A stretch of 6,937 nucleotides of DNA from CAYZJD01 sp964478455 (GTDB lineage Bacteria; Acidobacteriota; Terriglobia; Bryobacterales; Bryobacteraceae). The stretch covers positions 1 through 6,937 of the forward strand of contig CAYZJD010000260.1 of the NCBI GenBank assembly GCA_964478455.1, given 5' to 3'. The translations under genes and the position numbers were made by a program. Shown in pieces: positions 1 through 5,890 of the stretch. The notes under the pieces were generated by a model. It had not been told where the DNA came from. It saw nothing but the letters and a program-made list of their open reading frames with translations, and searched no databases. The first letter of the stretch is position 1. Every line of letters starts with the position of its first letter.

Positions 1-1
1 G

Positions 2-721
2 TATGGCGCTCGAGACGCGCGGCCGCTGGCGCTCATTGAGGCCAACCACCTGGGGCAGATCCGAACGGGGGCGGCCTCCGGCCTGGCCACGGACCTCATG
101 GCCCGGGAAGGCGCCGACACGCTCGGCATCATCGGCAGCGGTTTTCAAGCGCGGACGCAGCTCGAGGCGATGATCGCCGTGCGCCGCGTGCGGCTCGCGC
201 GGGTGTGGAGCCGGACGGCGCAGAACCGGGAACGATTTGCCCGGGAGATGGCTGGGCGGTTTGGGCTACCGGTCGAGGCGGTGGAATCGGCGCGGGCCGC
301 GGTTGAGGGTATGGACATTGTTGTCACCGCCACCAGCGCGCGTGAGCCGGTGATCGAAGACGGCTGGGTGTCGCCGGGCACGCACGTCAACGCGACCGGC
401 TCCAACCAGGCCGGGCGGCGGGAATTGCCGGGGGAGCTGGTAGGCAGGGCGGACAGAATTGCGGTGGACTCGATGGAGCAATCGCGGATGGAGTCCGGCG
501 ACCTGCTGCTGGCGCTGAATGAGACGGGCTGGCAGAGCAGCCGGCTGGTCGAGCTGAAGGATGTCGTTTCGGGCAAGGTTCCGGGCCGCCAGACACCGTC
601 GGAGGTCACGGTGTTCAAGTCAAACGGGTTGGGCCTGGAGGACGTGGCGGTGGCCGGGTGGCTGTATGAGGAGGCGGGGCGGCGGGGATTGGGAAAGGAA
701 CTGCGGGTACTTTATTCCTGA
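2..721 (+). CDS. Ornithine cyclodeaminase/mu-crystallin family protein, 5'-truncated by window edge
   Basis: The frame is open from base 2 to the TGA at 719-721 and gives 239 residues with no start codon inside the family's N-terminal part. Family members are about 310-330 residues, so roughly 80-90 N-terminal residues lie left of the window; the Met at base 98 is internal. Visible family marks are an RTGA segment (fragment residues 21-24), used by the family near the substrate carboxylate, and a Rossmann dinucleotide loop, GIIGSGFQAR (42-51). Near the end is FKSNGLGLEDVAVA, typical of the family's C-terminal region. Characterised members are NAD(P)-linked enzymes acting on amino or imino acids (ornithine to proline, alanine dehydrogenase, ketimine reductases). 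The substrate cannot be read from this fragment, so ornithine activity should not be assumed. The last 10 bases overlap the 3' end of a minus-strand zinc-ribbon gene. Confidence 0.9.
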   Translation, partial: YGARDARPLALIEANHLGQIRTGAASGLATDLMAREGADTLGIIGSGFQARTQLEAMIAVRRVRLARVWSRTAQNRERFAREMAGRFGLPVEAVESARAAVEGMDIVVTATSAREPVIEDGWVSPGTHVNATGSNQAGRRELPGELVGRADRIAVDSMEQSRMESGDLLLALNETGWQSSRLVELKDVVSGKVPGRQTPSEVTVFKSNGLGLEDVAVAGWLYEEAGRRGLGKELRVLYS

Positions 722-936
722 GCGGACATCTGCTGGTCCGATTCGTGCCAGGCGCTGATCTTCAGGCGCCTGCACACCCAGCACAGTCCCTCAGTGGAGG
801 TAGGGGCGCAGGGCGATCCGCAAACGACGCATTTGGACTGCCGGCCGAGTTTGTCCACCTGGATCGAACGCCGGGCGTTCTCCAGGATTTCCTGAGGAAC
901 GATCCGCTCGGTCGCCGGGCTTTGTTTGCGTCGCAT
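712..936 (-). CDS. Small zinc-ribbon-like protein, 74 aa, unknown function
   Basis: The ATG at 936-934 gives 74 residues ending at TAA (714-712). A TTG at 969-967 would add 11 residues, but the ATG has an AGG five bases upstream and a GGAAGG further up, so I prefer it. The protein has five cysteines arranged as CVVC (36-39), C43 and CWVC (52-55), a layout fitting one tetrahedral zinc site (zinc ribbon or knuckle). The N-terminal half is basic and probably helical; the tail is acidic and Gln-rich. No catalytic motif is visible. It lies 74 bases downstream of another minus-strand zinc-ribbon gene and could be co-transcribed with it. Its last 10 bases overlap the cyclodeaminase gene on the other strand. 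The cysteine pattern makes a chance frame unlikely, but no family is recognised; nucleic-acid binding is only a guess from the fold class. Confidence 0.65.
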   Translation of the reverse strand: MRRKQSPATERIVPQEILENARRSIQVDKLGRQSKCVVCGSPCAPTSTEGLCWVCRRLKISAWHESDQQMSAQE

Positions 937-996
937 CGAAGCCTGATCCGCCCTTCCACTATAAACCAAAACCGGGGTGCAAATGCAAACGCGAAA

Positions 997-1017
997 GTAC
1001 TAGGCCTGTACTAGGCC
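997..1017. repeat. Tandem direct repeat of GTACTAGGCC, period 11
   Basis: GTACTAGGCC occurs at 997-1006 and again at 1008-1017, separated by one T. The right copy covers the TAG stop codon of the minus-strand zinc-ribbon gene (1013-1011), and the left copy lies in the spacer before the next zinc-ribbon gene. GTAC and AGGCCT are each palindromic, so the unit has partial dyad symmetry. It could be a small duplication or an operator-like site; nothing in the sequence decides between these. Confidence 0.6.
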
Positions 1018-1295
1018 GCTTCGTCCAGACGGACGACGTAGGCCGCATCCAGCGCCGAGGAGCAACGGGGGCACTTCTGCCCCGCTTTGACGAACTGCTT
1101 CCTGCCGGCCAGGATGACCTTAGCCCGTACCGTGTGAGTGCAGATCCAGCAATGAACCCAGCCCAGGCTCTCTTTGCTGGTTGCGACGTTGTTCACTGTC
1201 AAGAGCGGCTTTAGCCGCTTCGGCTTCCCGCTCGCAGCAGGCGCGCTCCGATCGGCCCCGCACGAGGGAGAAGCACTGGTGTTCTTCAGGAGCAT
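1011..1295 (-). CDS. Small zinc-ribbon-like protein, 94 aa, unknown function
   Basis: This frame runs from the ATG at 1295-1293 to TAG (1013-1011) and encodes 94 residues. A strong Shine-Dalgarno, GGAGG, lies nine bases upstream (complement of 1305-1309), which supports both the gene and this start. Residues 1-40 are Ser/Ala/Lys-rich and look disordered. The C-terminal half holds two cysteine pairs, CWIC (49-52) and CPRC (75-78), about 22 residues apart, as in single-site zinc ribbons with a beta-hairpin between the knuckles. A GWVHCWICTHTV segment leads into the first pair. No signal peptide or membrane segment is visible. It is divergent from fabD across a 144-base gap and is followed 74 bases later by a second zinc-ribbon gene, so the two are probably one transcript. 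The function is unknown; a regulatory or RNA/DNA-associated role would be inference only. Confidence 0.75.
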   Translation of the reverse strand: MLLKNTSASPSCGADRSAPAASGKPKRLKPLLTVNNVATSKESLGWVHCWICTHTVRAKVILAGRKQFVKAGQKCPRCSSALDAAYVVRLDEAA

Positions 1296-1304
1296 ATCGA
1301 ATCC

Positions 1305-1309
1305 CCTCC
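1305..1309 (-). promoter_or_regulatory. Ribosome binding site of the 94-aa zinc-ribbon gene
   Basis: The minus-strand sequence GGAGG, within GGAGGGG (complement of 1303-1309), stands nine bases before the ATG at 1295. It is among the clearest Shine-Dalgarno sequences in the window and fixes the start of this otherwise unrecognised gene. Confidence 0.7.
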
Positions 1310-1423
1310 GTTCGCTCTATAAGACGCGGAAACCAGCGATTTGGATGCTAGAAAATGCGAGAATCCGCGGTGCGTCTCTCTCGCTCCCGGCCGGCGGGGC
1401 CTTCCTGGTAGCCTGTGAGAAGC

Positions 1424-1437
1424 CAGGAGTCAGAAGT
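1424..1437 (+). repeat. Two tandem degenerate heptamers overlapping the fabD ribosome binding site
   Basis: CAGGAGT (1424-1430) is followed directly by CAGAAGT (1431-1437), two seven-base units differing at one position. The AGGAG at 1425-1429, in the first unit, is the likely Shine-Dalgarno of fabD, ten bases before its ATG at 1440. A similar seven-base periodicity appears at 5046-5073. Two units alone could be chance. Confidence 0.4.
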
Positions 1438-1439
1438 CT

Positions 1440-2438
1440 ATGAGCAAGATTGCGTTCCTATTTCCGGGGCAGGGTTCCCAGCATGCAGGCATGGGGAAAA
1501 GCCTTGCCGATTCCTATCCTGCGGCCCGGGCGGTGTTCGAAGAGGCAGACAGAGTGCTCGGCCTCGCGCTGTCCGCGATGTGCTTCGAAGGGCCCGAGGA
1601 GCAGCTCAAGCTGACGGAGAACACGCAGCCGGCGCTTCTGGCGACATCCGTGGCGGCACTGGCAGTGCTGCGGGAGAAGGGCGTCGAGCCCGACTACGTC
1701 GCCGGGCACAGCCTGGGGGAGTACTCGGCGCTGGTGGCCGCGGGCAGCCTTGGGTTTGGGGATGCGCTCCGGCTGGTTCGCAAGCGCGGCCAATACATGC
1801 AGGAAGCTGTGCCGCCGGGCGTTGGGGCCATGGCTGCCCTGCTGAAGCTGCCGGAAGGCCGGCTCGACGGGATCCTCGAACAAGCCGCGCAGGGGGAGGT
1901 AGTGGCGGCGGCCAACCTTAACTCGCCAGAGCAGGTGGTGATAGCGGGGCACACCGGGGCGGTTAATCGGGCGGTCGAGCTTGCCAGGGCCGCGGGGGCG
2001 CGCCGCGCGGTGCTGCTGCCGGTCAGCGCGCCGTTCCACTGCCCGTTGATGAAGCCGGCGCAGGACCGCCTGGCGGCGGACCTCGAAGCCACGATCTTCG
2101 CCGATCTGACGTGCCCGCTGGTGAACAACTGGCAGGCGCGCGAGATCCGCGCCGGCGCGGAGGCACGCCGGGGCCTGTACGAGCAAGTTCCGAATCCGGT
2201 GCGATGGACCGAGACGATCCGTTGTCTGATTGCGCAGGGCGCGGCAAAGTTCATCGAAGTGGGGGCCGGCGGCGTGCTGACCGGACTTCTCCGCAGTATC
2301 GACGCCTCGGTCCAGGGGCTGAAGTTCGGCGAAGCGGGTGATTGGGAGAAGGTGGCGGCGGCAGCCATCCGCCGGCAGGACTGCCGTCGTGGCGCGCAAG
2401 ACTGCGCGCTCCACACTCACCCGGGCGCGATTGACTAG
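1440..2438 (+). CDS. fabD: Malonyl-CoA:ACP transacylase (FabD)
   Basis: FabD moves the malonyl group from CoA to the acyl carrier protein thiol, supplying the extender for type II fatty-acid synthesis in the cytoplasm. The 332-residue product has the family's N-terminal FPGQGSQ (8-14) and the nucleophile elbow GHSLGEY (89-95) with catalytic Ser91. Arg116, in KRGQYMQEAVPPG, matches the carboxylate-binding Arg. The catalytic His is His200 in SAPFH, and Gln249, before the NPVRWTE segment, completes the active-site set by alignment with E. coli (S92, R117, H201, Q250). The start has AGGAG ten bases upstream and gives the standard N-terminus. The C-terminus runs about 20 residues past the usual end with a Cys/Arg-rich tail, slightly longer than the common 305-320. 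No fabH, fabG, fabF or acpP is next to it here. An isomerase lipoprotein gene follows after 15 bases. Confidence 0.97.
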   Translation: MSKIAFLFPGQGSQHAGMGKSLADSYPAARAVFEEADRVLGLALSAMCFEGPEEQLKLTENTQPALLATSVAALAVLREKGVEPDYVAGHSLGEYSALVAAGSLGFGDALRLVRKRGQYMQEAVPPGVGAMAALLKLPEGRLDGILEQAAQGEVVAAANLNSPEQVVIAGHTGAVNRAVELARAAGARRAVLLPVSAPFHCPLMKPAQDRLAADLEATIFADLTCPLVNNWQAREIRAGAEARRGLYEQVPNPVRWTETIRCLIAQGAAKFIEVGAGGVLTGLLRSIDASVQGLKFGEAGDWEKVAAAAIRRQDCRRGAQDCALHTHPGAID

Positions 2439-2453
2439 AATAAGAGTCGCTCT

Positions 2454-3491
2454 ATGCGCGGATATCGTGGTCTGAAATTGCTGCCTGTTCTGGTCCTCCT
2501 TTGGATCGCCGCCGGGTGCAAGAAATCGCCGCCGGCCAACGTGGCCGCCACCGTGAACAACCGCCCCATCACCAACGAGGAGGTGGAGAAGCAGTACGCA
2601 GTGCAGTTTCCCGCACCCGCGGAACGAGCAAGCGAAGACCTGATCGCCATCCAGAAGCTGGAGATTCTGCGCAGCCTGATCGACAACGAGATCATGCTCC
2701 AGCGGGCCGAGAAACTGGGGCTGATGGCCGTGGACGCAGACGTCGAGGCGAAGTTCAACGAGCTCAAGGCGCCTTATACGCAGGAGGAATTCCAGAAGCA
2801 GCTCGGGGCGCGGAAGATGACGGTGGAGGAGCTAAGAGCGCAGTTGCGGCGCGACCTCAGCATCCAGAAACTGTTCAACAAAGAGATCACCTCGCACGTC
2901 ACCATCAGCGACAAAGAGGTGACGGAGTTTTACAACGCGAACAGAGACAGCTTCAACCTGGCCGAGCCGCAGGTGCACATCGCTCAGATCGTGGTCACGC
3001 CCGGACCCGAGCCGAACCTCCGCAACCTGAAAAACGACGACGCGCAGAACGAGAAGCAAGCGCGCGAGAAGGTGGACATGATCGCCGGCCGGCTCGACAA
3101 AGGCGAGGACTTCGCCATGCTGGCGCAGAACTACTCCGAGGATCCGAACACGGCGCCAAACGGCGGCGACCTGGGCTTCATTCCGGAATCGGCGCTGACC
3201 AAGACGAGCGTCGAGCTGCGGAGCTACGTGATGCGGATGCAGCCGGGCCAGACCTCCGACATTATCCACAATCCGGAAGGCTACCGGATCCTCAAGATGA
3301 TCTCGAAGGAGCCGGCCGGGCAGCGCGACCTCAACGACCCCCGCGTGCAGCAGACGATCCGCGAGACGCTGATGAACCGCAAGGACCAGCTCTTGAAGGC
3401 GGCTTACTACGAAGTGGCCCGCAACGAGGCGCAAATCGTCAACTATTACGCCCGCAGTATTTACGACAGGATGAGCGGCGTGAAGAAGTAA
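2454..3491 (+). CDS. SurA/PrsA-like peptidyl-prolyl cis-trans isomerase lipoprotein
   Basis: The 345-residue product probably catalyses Xaa-Pro isomerisation and acts as a chaperone for exported proteins outside the inner membrane. It begins with a lipoprotein signal peptide: basic residues (MRGYRGLK), a hydrophobic stretch (9-20) and a lipobox, AAGC, with Cys22 as the lipidation site, followed by two Lys. Residues 27-160 form a Lys/Glu-rich helical SurA_N-like chaperone region that starts with VAATVNNRPITNEEV. Residues about 172-285 are a parvulin (PpiC) domain: VHIAQIVV (174-181), FAMLAQNYSEDP (220-231), NGGDLGFIP (236-244) and a closing GYRILKM (276-282). A short helical tail follows. This order matches SurA, PrsA and related foldases; with one rotamase domain it is nearer PrsA than E. 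coli SurA. Its start has AAGAG seven bases upstream. The 15-base gap after fabD suggests co-transcription, with no obvious functional link. Confidence 0.92.
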   Translation: MRGYRGLKLLPVLVLLWIAAGCKKSPPANVAATVNNRPITNEEVEKQYAVQFPAPAERASEDLIAIQKLEILRSLIDNEIMLQRAEKLGLMAVDADVEAKFNELKAPYTQEEFQKQLGARKMTVEELRAQLRRDLSIQKLFNKEITSHVTISDKEVTEFYNANRDSFNLAEPQVHIAQIVVTPGPEPNLRNLKNDDAQNEKQAREKVDMIAGRLDKGEDFAMLAQNYSEDPNTAPNGGDLGFIPESALTKTSVELRSYVMRMQPGQTSDIIHNPEGYRILKMISKEPAGQRDLNDPRVQQTIRETLMNRKDQLLKAAYYEVARNEAQIVNYYARSIYDRMSGVKK

Positions 3492-3500
3492 CGGCGGGAG

Positions 3501-5012
3501 TCACTGGCCGGCGCCTGGAAGCTGACCCTGACGGCTTGTCTGTTGCGCCGCCGCTTCCTTTCGCACTTCCTCGAAGTAGCGCTGGACGTAGTGCTGGTAA
3601 ATGAGCGGGATCTCGTCGCGGTGGATCTCGCCGCCCGCGTCGGCATGGCGGGCGCTGCGGCGGGAGTAAGCGGTCCTCAACTGGTTGTGGCTGGAGGCGA
3701 CCTCGACGGTGAATTCACCGGTCACGTTCTGGGCGCGCTTGCCGAGGATCTCGCTGATCTTGCCCATGGCGGCGAGCTGTTCGGCTTCGCGGAGTTCCTT
3801 GCTGCCGTCCTCCTTGCCGATGCCGCTGCGCTCCCGCGGGGACGAGTCGGGACGGCCCGTTCCCTTGTCGGCGGCTTGGCCGCGGGCGGCCTGGGCATTT
3901 TCGGGACCGGGCCCCTCCTCGCCGGCCTGCTGACCTTCTCCGGCCTCGCGGGATTGCCCGCGGCCTTCGCCGGGCTTCCCCATACGGCCAGAGGCTTCGC
4001 GCATCGCCCCCGTTTGCGAGCCCTGCCTGCCGGCGACTTCGCGCTCGGACTCCACCGCGGGCGGCTGGATCTTCAGCTTCGCCAGCAGGTCGGCCATGGC
4101 GTTTCTGAGCTTGTTGAGAAGGTCCGAGTCTTCCGCCGACGGTGGGGGATTCTTTCGGGTGGCTGGCGGCGATGCAGCACGCCCGGTCGCGCGGGCGTCT
4201 TCCCGGCTTTCGACCTGGGGCGAGGGCGCGTCATTCGAGGATTCCCCTGATCCATCGAGGCTGTCACCCGAGGAGGCGCGGTCACCAGCGGGGCGTCTGC
4301 CGAGGACCTGCTCGTCCGAGGCAACCTCGGCTTTCGGCGCGTCAGGCGCCTGGAATTGCGCCTCGTCAACCGTCTCGATGCCGTCAAGGGCCGCGACCGG
4401 TTCCGGCGCGGGAACCCGCGGCTTTGATGTCCTGGCTTGATCCGTGGCGGTTGCTTGCTTCGCGCCCCGCCAGGAGTCGAAGACGACGTGCGCGATGGGC
4501 GGGCGCAGATCCAGCGTCCGGCTCAGGCCGTAACGAAAAAGGAACAGCCCGCCCGCGGCGAGCAGCAGCAAGGCGGCCAGGCGAACCTGCGCGGGCATGA
4601 CCACCGGCAAGCCGTCCGCGGCGGAGATGCCGGCGCTGAGCGACTCAGCCTGCCGCCACTGGGCGGCGCGAAGATCCGGAGAGGCGCCTCGTTTCCGCGT
4701 CTCGCGAAAGAACAGAGCGGTTGACAGGGAATCTGAGAGCCCGAGGCGGCGATCGATCCGCTGAGCCAGCACGTAGTCGGAGGGAAGACGCCGGGAAGCT
4801 CGGAACAGCCCCCAGCCCAGGCCCGCCGCGAAGAGGAGGAGGAGCCAAGGCCAGTTCACAAGCCGCGTGCCGAGGAGGAGAAGCAGAACCAGGCCGCCAG
4901 CCGCCATCGCGGTAGCCAGGCACGCGTGCGCGAGGATGCGGTTGGCGAGAACGCGCTTTCTGGCGCGCCGGAGCAACTGGTCGAGTGGAGAGCGCACGGC
5001 TCGGCCCTTCAT
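3501..5012 (-). CDS. Membrane-anchored low-complexity protein with conserved-looking C-terminal tail, 503 aa
   Basis: No named function is recognised. The N-terminus is basic, followed by two hydrophobic segments (about 28-48 and 52-70) and a third at 141-161, so two or three membrane helices are likely. Between them, at 80-125, is an Arg-rich soluble loop with RIDRRLGLSDSLSTALFF. Residues 180-290 and 320-400 are low-complexity (Pro/Ser/Glu/Asp, then Gly/Gln/Glu/Arg) and probably disordered; an amphipathic helix (294-316) lies between. Residues 425-487 become ordered again and end in DEIPLIYQHYVQRYFEEV, which resembles tails of large uncharacterised membrane proteins found near MoxR/DUF58 loci in Acidobacteriota; that comparison is from memory. 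The ATG at 5012 has no Shine-Dalgarno, whereas a GTG at 4997-4995 (residue 6) has AAGGG seven bases upstream and may be the true start. Its stop lies nine bases from the converging isomerase gene. Confidence 0.8.
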   Translation of the reverse strand: MKGRAVRSPLDQLLRRARKRVLANRILAHACLATAMAAGGLVLLLLLGTRLVNWPWLLLLFAAGLGWGLFRASRRLPSDYVLAQRIDRRLGLSDSLSTALFFRETRKRGASPDLRAAQWRQAESLSAGISAADGLPVVMPAQVRLAALLLLAAGGLFLFRYGLSRTLDLRPPIAHVVFDSWRGAKQATATDQARTSKPRVPAPEPVAALDGIETVDEAQFQAPDAPKAEVASDEQVLGRRPAGDRASSGDSLDGSGESSNDAPSPQVESREDARATGRAASPPATRKNPPPSAEDSDLLNKLRNAMADLLAKLKIQPPAVESEREVAGRQGSQTGAMREASGRMGKPGEGRGQSREAGEGQQAGEEGPGPENAQAARGQAADKGTGRPDSSPRERSGIGKEDGSKELREAEQLAAMGKISEILGKRAQNVTGEFTVEVASSHNQLRTAYSRRSARHADAGGEIHRDEIPLIYQHYVQRYFEEVRKEAAAQQTSRQGQLPGAGQ

Positions 5013-5247
5013 TCGATTATTGCAGAAAGGTTCTGAGCCGGCACACAGCTTTCAGCGATCGGCAGTCAGCCACGCCGTCATTCAGGGATACCAGCGCAGT
5101 CGGTGAGGGCTTTCGCGGGCCAGAATCTTACCGAGGACTTACCACGCACGTGCGGAGAGATCACCCACGTGTCAGAAGAACCGCGCGGCGGTGACAACGC
5201 CGACGGATGGGATCGCCCAGTGACCGTGGGTCTCGTCGCACTTCGTG
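5013..5247. other. Intergenic region, no gene recognised
   Basis: These 235 bases lie between the start of the 503-residue membrane protein gene and the end of the toxin gene, both on the minus strand. Short open frames cross it on both strands, but none has a ribosome binding site together with a recognisable protein pattern. It must hold the promoter of the membrane protein gene and any terminator of the toxin-antitoxin unit, yet I see no clear sigma-70-like hexamers and no strong hairpin with a T tract. A degenerate heptamer repeat occupies 5046-5073. Confidence 0.5.
5046..5073. repeat. Degenerate heptamer repeat, about four units
   Basis: Reading in sevens from 5046 gives CAGCTTT, CAGCGAT, CGGCAGT and CAGCCAC. 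Three units begin with CAGC and the other has CGGC. This resembles short tandem heptamers scattered between genes in some bacteria. The units are imperfect, so this may be an old, decayed array or chance similarity. Confidence 0.4.
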
Positions 5248-5568
5248 CTAAGCCCTCGCCTCGCCAAGCCAACTCAGCAGGCCGTTCATGACCGCTTTGA
5301 ATTGTTCGCTGCGAAGGCTGCCAAGTTTGCGAATCGCCCACGATGCCGGGTATGTCGAGACACCCTGGACAAGAAACGCACCGGGCTTGAGGAAAGGAAC
5401 GGACACCGCAATCTCGAAGGCAGAACCACGAAGCGAGGTCGTGTGTGGCACAACTGTAACAATCGCCCGGTCGGCATCGCCATGAGGCACGCTCATGATC
5501 AGAACTGGCCGGGTCTTCGCCGCCATCCCCAGGTCGAAGAGCCAGACCTCACCGCGAGCCGGCCGCAT
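5248..5568 (-). CDS. MazF/PemK-family toxin (endoribonuclease)
   Basis: The 106-residue product has the length and N-terminal pattern of MazF/PemK toxins, which cleave mRNA at short sequence-specific sites and are neutralised by a co-encoded antitoxin. Visible marks are RGEVWLFDL (5-13), then TRPVLIMS (19-26), whose Arg20 matches the catalytic Arg of the family. A strand leads to VVPHTTSLRGS (39-49), whose Thr43/44 matches the conserved catalytic Thr/Ser region. The closing strands include FLVQGVSTYP (65-74), then IRKLGSLRSEQ, which is the usual position of the family's Lys-x-Gly-x-Leu segment and C-terminal helix. The loop after strand 1 is shorter than in E. coli MazF. The ATG at 5568 has AGGAAGA just upstream (complement of 5571-5577) inside the antitoxin gene, and the two frames overlap by 20 bases, suggesting translational coupling. 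The cleavage site cannot be predicted from this sequence. Confidence 0.88.
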   Translation of the reverse strand: MRPARGEVWLFDLGMAAKTRPVLIMSVPHGDADRAIVTVVPHTTSLRGSAFEIAVSVPFLKPGAFLVQGVSTYPASWAIRKLGSLRSEQFKAVMNGLLSWLGEARA

Positions 5569-5752
5569 TCTCTTCCTGGTCGAGGAGCTCGAACAGCGAC
5601 CTGCCCGCCTCCCCGATCTCTTCGTCGCTCAGCGGTCCAGAGTCCAACGGGAACTCGCGGGTCCGGCGCAGAATCTCGACAACGAATACCTGCTTGTCGG
5701 CGGCCGGCAAGGCTTCGAATTCCTCCAGAAGCTGGGCGGCCTGCTTGCTCAT
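5549..5752 (-). CDS. Putative antitoxin partner of the MazF-like toxin, 67 aa
   Basis: This small gene precedes the toxin and overlaps it by 20 bases (5549-5568), the usual antitoxin-first layout. The product is acidic and predicted helical: MSKQAAQLLEEFEALPAADK (1-20), then QVFVVEILRR (21-30). A Pro/Ser break leads to LSDEEIGEAGRSLFELLDQE (41-60) and a short Asn/Ala/Gly tail. The LSDEE-helix ending resembles short antitoxin-like proteins paired with PemK or RelE toxins in Acidobacteriota and Cyanobacteria; I infer the role mainly from position and size. I see no AbrB/SpoVT, ribbon-helix-helix or helix-turn-helix signature, so it may neutralise the toxin without repressing its own promoter, or may use an unrecognised DNA-binding mode. 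The ATG at 5752 has only a weak GAG upstream and no clear Shine-Dalgarno. Confidence 0.75.
   Translation of the reverse strand: MSKQAAQLLEEFEALPAADKQVFVVEILRRTREFPLDSGPLSDEEIGEAGRSLFELLDQEENAAGSR
5571..5577 (-). promoter_or_regulatory. Ribosome binding site of the MazF-like toxin
   Basis: Minus-strand AGGAAGA lies inside the antitoxin coding sequence, with its AGGA core five bases before the toxin ATG (5568). It supports this start and the coupled reading of the two genes. Confidence 0.6.
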
Positions 5753-5890
5753 GACTCAACGGTACCGCGCGGGCCAGGCCGCCCGCAAGATGCCGGAGGG
5801 CCTCAAGCTGCAACGCGCTATCGACAACTCCAGGTCCGATTGAGTCGGCAGCGGGACTCTATCGAACGACGGAACCACTTCGATCCCGCT
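5753..5890. other. Intergenic stretch upstream of the antitoxin, no gene recognised
   Basis: These 138 bases separate the antitoxin start from the receptor remnant and should contain the promoter of the toxin-antitoxin unit. Translation in all frames gives nothing recognisable: the minus frame continuing from the receptor remnant is open but shows no barrel-like pattern, and short plus-strand frames lack ribosome binding sites. No confident promoter hexamers or operator palindrome were found by eye. Confidence 0.45.

Noticed and set aside
1310..1340. A TATAGA hexamer upstream of the 94-residue zinc-ribbon gene (minus strand) as a -10 box
   Set aside because: No credible -35 element lies 16-18 bases upstream, so one AT-rich hexamer is too weak to call a promoter.
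1458..2420. A 320-codon minus-strand frame opposite fabD
   Set aside because: It is antisense to FabD, which has every catalytic motif; its Arg/His-rich translation is a shadow.
2501..3604. A 367-codon plus-strand frame overlapping the isomerase gene
   Set aside because: It is a shifted reading of the isomerase gene, extremely Arg/Gly/Ala-rich, without domain patterns; the in-frame product has a clear lipobox and parvulin domain.
3543..4250. A 235-codon open frame on the plus strand opposite the 503-residue protein gene
   Set aside because: It lies wholly antisense to a protein with clear membrane segments, has no recognisable domain, and its Ala/Gly/Leu-rich composition is what GC-rich antisense sequence gives.
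5103..5291. A 62-codon plus-strand frame in the intergenic region
   Set aside because: It has no ribosome binding site or recognisable motif and overlaps the end of the toxin gene.
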